DNA of 54,098 nucleotides from Mycetohabitans endofungorum (GTDB lineage: Bacteria > Pseudomonadota > Gammaproteobacteria > Burkholderiales > Burkholderiaceae), in the NCBI RefSeq assembly GCF_002927045.1, contig NZ_PRDW01000015.1, positions 1 through 54,098 of the forward strand. The letters run 5' to 3'. The translations under genes were made by a program, and so were the position numbers. How positions within the stretch are numbered: position 1 is the first letter of the stretch; every line of letters begins with the position of its first letter. Positions 51,340-54,098 of the stretch are shown in pieces. The notes under the pieces were generated by a model. It worked only from the letters and a program-made list of their open reading frames with translations, did no database searches and had not been told where the DNA came from.

Positions 51340-52799
51340 GGTTGGGTCTTCTCGATGGCGGGGTTCGTCAACGCCGGCTTGGACGACGGGGCATTCTTGA
51401 ACTGAGGTGCGTCCGGCTCGTTATCCGGAGTGATCGTCGTGCGCGTGGGATCCCAGCGAATCGTCAAGCAGATCACACTGGCGACAAACGGCACGACGGC
51501 CAGGATCAGGAAGGTCTGCTCCAGGCCATAGCGTTCCAGGAACAGCGGGAAGACGAGCAGTCCCAGTGCCGCACCGATCGAGCCGAGCGCGCCGACAACG
51601 CCGTTGGCGCTGGCGCGCAGTTCGCCGCGGAACGACAGCGACGACAGACTCTTGCCATTCGCCCCTGGCCCGCCGGAATGAAGCAGAATGAACAACGACG
51701 GAATAACCACGCACGCCCATAGCGGCATCCGGGCATGGAACAGGCCCAGTATCAGCAACATCGCGAAGACCGCTGCAAATCCCATGGCCGATGCGCGCCG
51801 CAAGCCCAGTCGGCGCGCGATCAGCGGCGAAGTGAAGCCGCCCGCGATACCAAATACGTTGAACACTAGTGCGCCGAGTGTCGCGTACACGAAATCCTTG
51901 CCGAACAGCGCCGCGCTGATCAGCGGCAAATACCAGCCGATGGCGAAGTACTCGATCGATTGTCCGATCTGCACGGTGGCCGCCAGGACCGTGCGCGGCA
52001 GGTACACGCCGCGAAAGATCAACAGCACGTTGGCTAGCCCGCGCGTTGCCGGGTTAACCAACGGCACGCGCTCATGCAGCGGCGCAGCGACGAATGGACG
52101 ACCATAGATTTGCGCCATCGCGCGGGCCGCGTCATCCAGTCTGTCCCTGCGAGCGAGCCAGATCGGGCTTTCAATCAGGAATGCAAACTGCATGAGCAGA
52201 ATGGCGACGCCCAATACGGCAGTGGCTGCAACCGAGTAGCGCCAGATCGAATCCCCGACGTTCCATGAGTGGAACAGCAACGCCAGCAGCAAGTTCGTGC
52301 ATACCGCCGTGTACCACATGCCTTGCCATGCGTTCAGGCGGCTTTTCAAGCGTGCTGGCGTGAACTCGGCCAGCATTGCCATGGCGATCGCGAAATCAAC
52401 GCCATATGCCATGCCGACGAAGAAGCGCCCCAGCAGGATCACTTCGAAGCGCGGCGCGAACATCACCAGCACCGCGCCGAGCACTGACAGCAGTTTCGCG
52501 ATGACTAGGGGGCGGATCCGGCCCCAGCGGTCCGCCATCCAACCGCCGATTGGATTGAATGCAATCGCCACCCATGATGCGAACGACGTCATTAACGCCA
52601 CCTGCGCCGCCGTCAGATGGAGGTCGCGCGTCATTGGCCCGAGGCCCGCGCTCAGCGCTGAATTCGAGAATGCGTCGAGAAACAACCCACCGAGCGACAG
52701 CCACCAGATAAGGCCGGCTCTGCCCGCGATGCTGGGCCGTGAGTCGAGGAACGATATGATGTCTTCAATGCCACGAATCTTGATCGCGATGGCTTGCAC
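51336..52799 (-). CDS. MFS permease, first gene of the polyol operon
   Basis: 487 aa from a GTG at 52799, preceded by GGAGG at 6 bases; the frame continues to 52871 upstream but with no better start. Twelve membrane helices; loop 2-3 has the MFS motif GGWMADRWGRIRPLVI and the middle loop has FLIESPIWLARR as in sugar and organic-acid porters. It is the likely importer for the operon's substrate, in place of the GlpF facilitator usual for glycerol. The carboxyl-terminal 30 residues are a polar tail. The Shine-Dalgarno GGAGG can pair with a GGCCUC segment upstream (see the leader entries). Confidence 0.87.
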   Translation of the reverse strand: MQAIAIKIRGIEDIISFLDSRPSIAGRAGLIWWLSLGGLFLDAFSNSALSAGLGPMTRDLHLTAAQVALMTSFASWVAIAFNPIGGWMADRWGRIRPLVIAKLLSVLGAVLVMFAPRFEVILLGRFFVGMAYGVDFAIAMAMLAEFTPARLKSRLNAWQGMWYTAVCTNLLLALLFHSWNVGDSIWRYSVAATAVLGVAILLMQFAFLIESPIWLARRDRLDDAARAMAQIYGRPFVAAPLHERVPLVNPATRGLANVLLIFRGVYLPRTVLAATVQIGQSIEYFAIGWYLPLISAALFGKDFVYATLGALVFNVFGIAGGFTSPLIARRLGLRRASAMGFAAVFAMLLILGLFHARMPLWACVVIPSLFILLHSGGPGANGKSLSSLSFRGELRASANGVVGALGSIGAALGLLVFPLFLERYGLEQTFLILAVVPFVASVICLTIRWDPTRTTITPDNEPDAPQFKNAPSSKPALTNPAIEKTQP

Positions 52800-52800
52800 T

Positions 52801-52889
52801 GCCGGCCTCCATTCCCATGATTCTGTAAGAGGCCTGCACAGACAACGCGATCGATGCGCGCAAGAGACCATCTTACAGATAGTCTCTTG
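52801..52889 (-). promoter_or_regulatory. Structured mRNA leader: candidate RNA switch of the polyol operon
   Basis: In the leftward transcript, CAAGAGACUAUCU (52889-52877) pairs with AGAUGGUCUCUUG (52873-52861) with one T:G position, giving a 13-bp hairpin with a GUA loop. Two other pairings compete. UCUGUAAGA in the upper hairpin (52879-52871) is complementary over 9 bases to UCUUACAGA (52830-52822) downstream. GGCCUC (52834-52829) can pair with GAGGCC (52809-52804), hiding the GGAGG ribosome-binding site of the permease. The second and third share bases and exclude each other. This is suited to antitermination or translation control by the operon's GlpP-like protein. The 29-bp palindrome could equally be a repressor operator. 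Confidence 0.6.
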
Positions 52890-52906
52890 TCTAGATCTGC
52901 GCGCCC

Positions 52907-52936
52907 ACTTTACGGCGAGTGCGGGCGGCGTGTCAA
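52907..52936 (-). promoter_or_regulatory. Sigma70-type promoter of the polyol operon
   Basis: A perfect -35 TTGACA (complement of 52931-52936) is 18 bp from a -10 candidate TAAAGT (complement of 52907-52912). The start would be about 52900, roughly 10 bases before the leader hairpin. It faces left, toward the MFS gene, and lies in the short gap after the upstream membrane-protein gene, overlapping nothing coding. Confidence 0.6.
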
Positions 52937-52947
52937 GCGCGGATGAA

Positions 52948-53400
52948 CTAGCCGGATCCCGCGCCCATGGATTGACGATAGCGCCGTAAGACGTCGATGT
53001 CGTGGCCCGTCAACGCGCGTGGCTCGTCCTGGATGGCCTGGCAGTAGGCCAGCACTTGCGCATCGTGCCGCATTCCCTCCAGCAGCAGCGTGGCAGCCGG
53101 TTCGTCATCTTTGCCCAGCGGCCGATATCGATTGCTGCGCATCGCGCGCAAAATGGCCCAGAGCACGGCCAGATGGCCGAGCAACAACGCCGAGGCGATT
53201 TTCCACTGCCCGCCGCGGCCTGCGTCGATATCCTGCAGCGCGCGGTAAATAATCATCATGCACAGCAATACGATGGCCGCCGCCGCGCCGATATGCAGCC
53301 ATTTGGCCACCTCGAACGCGACGGCATGGCGGCTGAGCTCGTCACGCGTCAACGGCCGTTCCAAGGCGGCGTTCGCGCGTGTACCTGACTCGAAGCTCAT
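52948..53400 (-). CDS. Two-helix membrane protein of unknown function
   Basis: 150 aa from the ATG at 53400, which has GGAGG at a good distance. Two hydrophobic helices (about 38-52 IGAAAAIVLLCMMIIY, and about 70-88 ALLLGHLAVLWAILRAM) are joined by a short charged loop; the amino terminus is charged, and the carboxyl half (YRPLGKDDE, then MRHDAQVLAYCQAIQ) is soluble. No family was recognised. It is upstream of, and in line with, the polyol operon, but the operon's own promoter lies between them. Confidence 0.6.
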   Translation of the reverse strand: MSFESGTRANAALERPLTRDELSRHAVAFEVAKWLHIGAAAAIVLLCMMIIYRALQDIDAGRGGQWKIASALLLGHLAVLWAILRAMRSNRYRPLGKDDEPAATLLLEGMRHDAQVLAYCQAIQDEPRALTGHDIDVLRRYRQSMGAGSG

Positions 53401-54098
53401 GCCGCCACCTCCGATGCCGCTGTGTCCCGCCTTCGGCACCCGTGGCATCTAACCCGCAAAGGTGGGACCGGTCCGTTCGTGTCTTGCTGTACTGTCGCCT
53501 GCTGTCCAGGCCTGCCTGCACTACGCTCGTTCATTGTCAGCGTTGTTGCCTCCACGTTAAGGGAAACGGCCACGTGGCTTTTGCCTTCACATTGGCCAGC
53601 ATGATCGAACCGTACAGATAGGGCTGCACTCCATCGGGAGCGGTTCGATGTCGTAGACGCGCCTCGTGGTTTGGATGAACCCGGCGGCGCAACGCGGCGA
53701 TTACTGCTATGCAACGAATTGCATGGTCTTTTGCGTTATCAATCGTTTGAACTGCATGGGGATTTGTCAATTGAGGGCAACCGGCTGAGCAGTCTGTTCA
53801 GGCGTACGTCTTACCGTTGCAATATCGGCTCATCGAGTCCGCGGCGAGCAACGCTGAATTGACGCGGGCATGGGCCATCCAATCCATCGCGTTTGACTGA
53901 ACCTATGCACCATGTCGGATTTATTGCGTTCATGGCGGATACCATTTATCCCATCAATGACTAGTCAAATCGTTGTGCGAGATGCAAGTATTAGCGGCTA
54001 AACATCGTATGTCAAGCAATATATTGCTGAGTTTCTTAAAAGAACATTGCATGTGATGCACGTTTTCTCCTAAAGTTGGGGCCGAGCAGAACGATTCG
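53401..54098. other. Right-end region with no recognised gene
   Basis: About 700 bp. The left half is GC-rich like the genes around it; the right part (53880-54098) is AT-rich. Short frames such as 53671-53862 and 53537-53770 have no ribosome-binding sites and match no family that could be recognised. It may be the flank of a gene that begins beyond the window or an eroded segment. No terminator, repeat or RNA gene stands out. Confidence 0.4.

Noticed and set aside
1-54098. CRISPR arrays, insertion sequences and prophage genes
   Set aside because: No regularly spaced repeats, transposase or integrase motifs, or att-like direct repeats were seen by reading; an exhaustive repeat search was not possible.

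Overview
The window is high-GC, gene-dense DNA from a betaproteobacterium of the Burkholderia group. The evidence is the mix of families (DUF3717, DUF3185, bifunctional MnmC, class 1 GshA, YbdK ligase beside a Kef-type antiporter, MetE/MetR) and a complete type II secretion cluster in which gspC is inverted between gspF and gspG. At least four eroded gene remnants (GMC oxidoreductase, Old Yellow Enzyme, AlkA, LysE) and several roomy spacers suggest a genome losing accessory genes, as in host-associated lineages such as Mycetohabitans. The genus is an inference. No tRNA, rRNA, CRISPR array, transposase or phage gene was seen.

Layout. 1-5251: a GMC remnant, a CYTH protein with PhhB, a DUF3717 protein, a TctD/TctE-like two-component pair, a SET-domain protein, an OYE remnant and a MarR regulator with a C-terminal cysteine cluster. 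5252-13922: YbdK, a Kef-like antiporter, a 1 kb spacer with a DnaA-box inverted repeat, MnmC, HU-beta, a COG0523 GTPase and a secreted lytic transglycosylase. 14419-26284: type II secretion genes gspD-E-F, inverted gspC, then gspG-H-I-J-K-L-M-N, followed by an orphan NodT-type outer-membrane channel. 28585-36324: a PhyH dioxygenase, a DUF3185 protein, a MATE exporter, a probable small RNA with two anti-Shine-Dalgarno motifs, Ada with an AlkA stub, GshA and a NERD-UvrD protein. 36416-42909: a yybP-ykoY (manganese) riboswitch ahead of a Na/Ca-exchanger-family antiporter, a PCuAC copper chaperone, a LysE stub, a methyltransferase, and divergent metE/metR.

42912-52799 is the most distinctive part. 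A leftward, tightly overlapping operon encodes an MFS permease, an FGGY kinase, a GlpD-type dehydrogenase, an alkyl-DHAP-synthase-like flavoprotein, a GlpP-type antiterminator, an ABM monooxygenase and an iron alcohol dehydrogenase. It is followed by two overlapping PPC/DUF296 genes. This reads as uptake, phosphorylation and oxidation of glycerol or a glycerol-like polyol, with RNA-level control. The leader before the permease has a sigma70-type promoter, a 13-bp imperfect hairpin, a loop complementary to a downstream segment, and a second possible stem masking the Shine-Dalgarno sequence. This fits a GlpP-responsive or other RNA switch and has not been tested.
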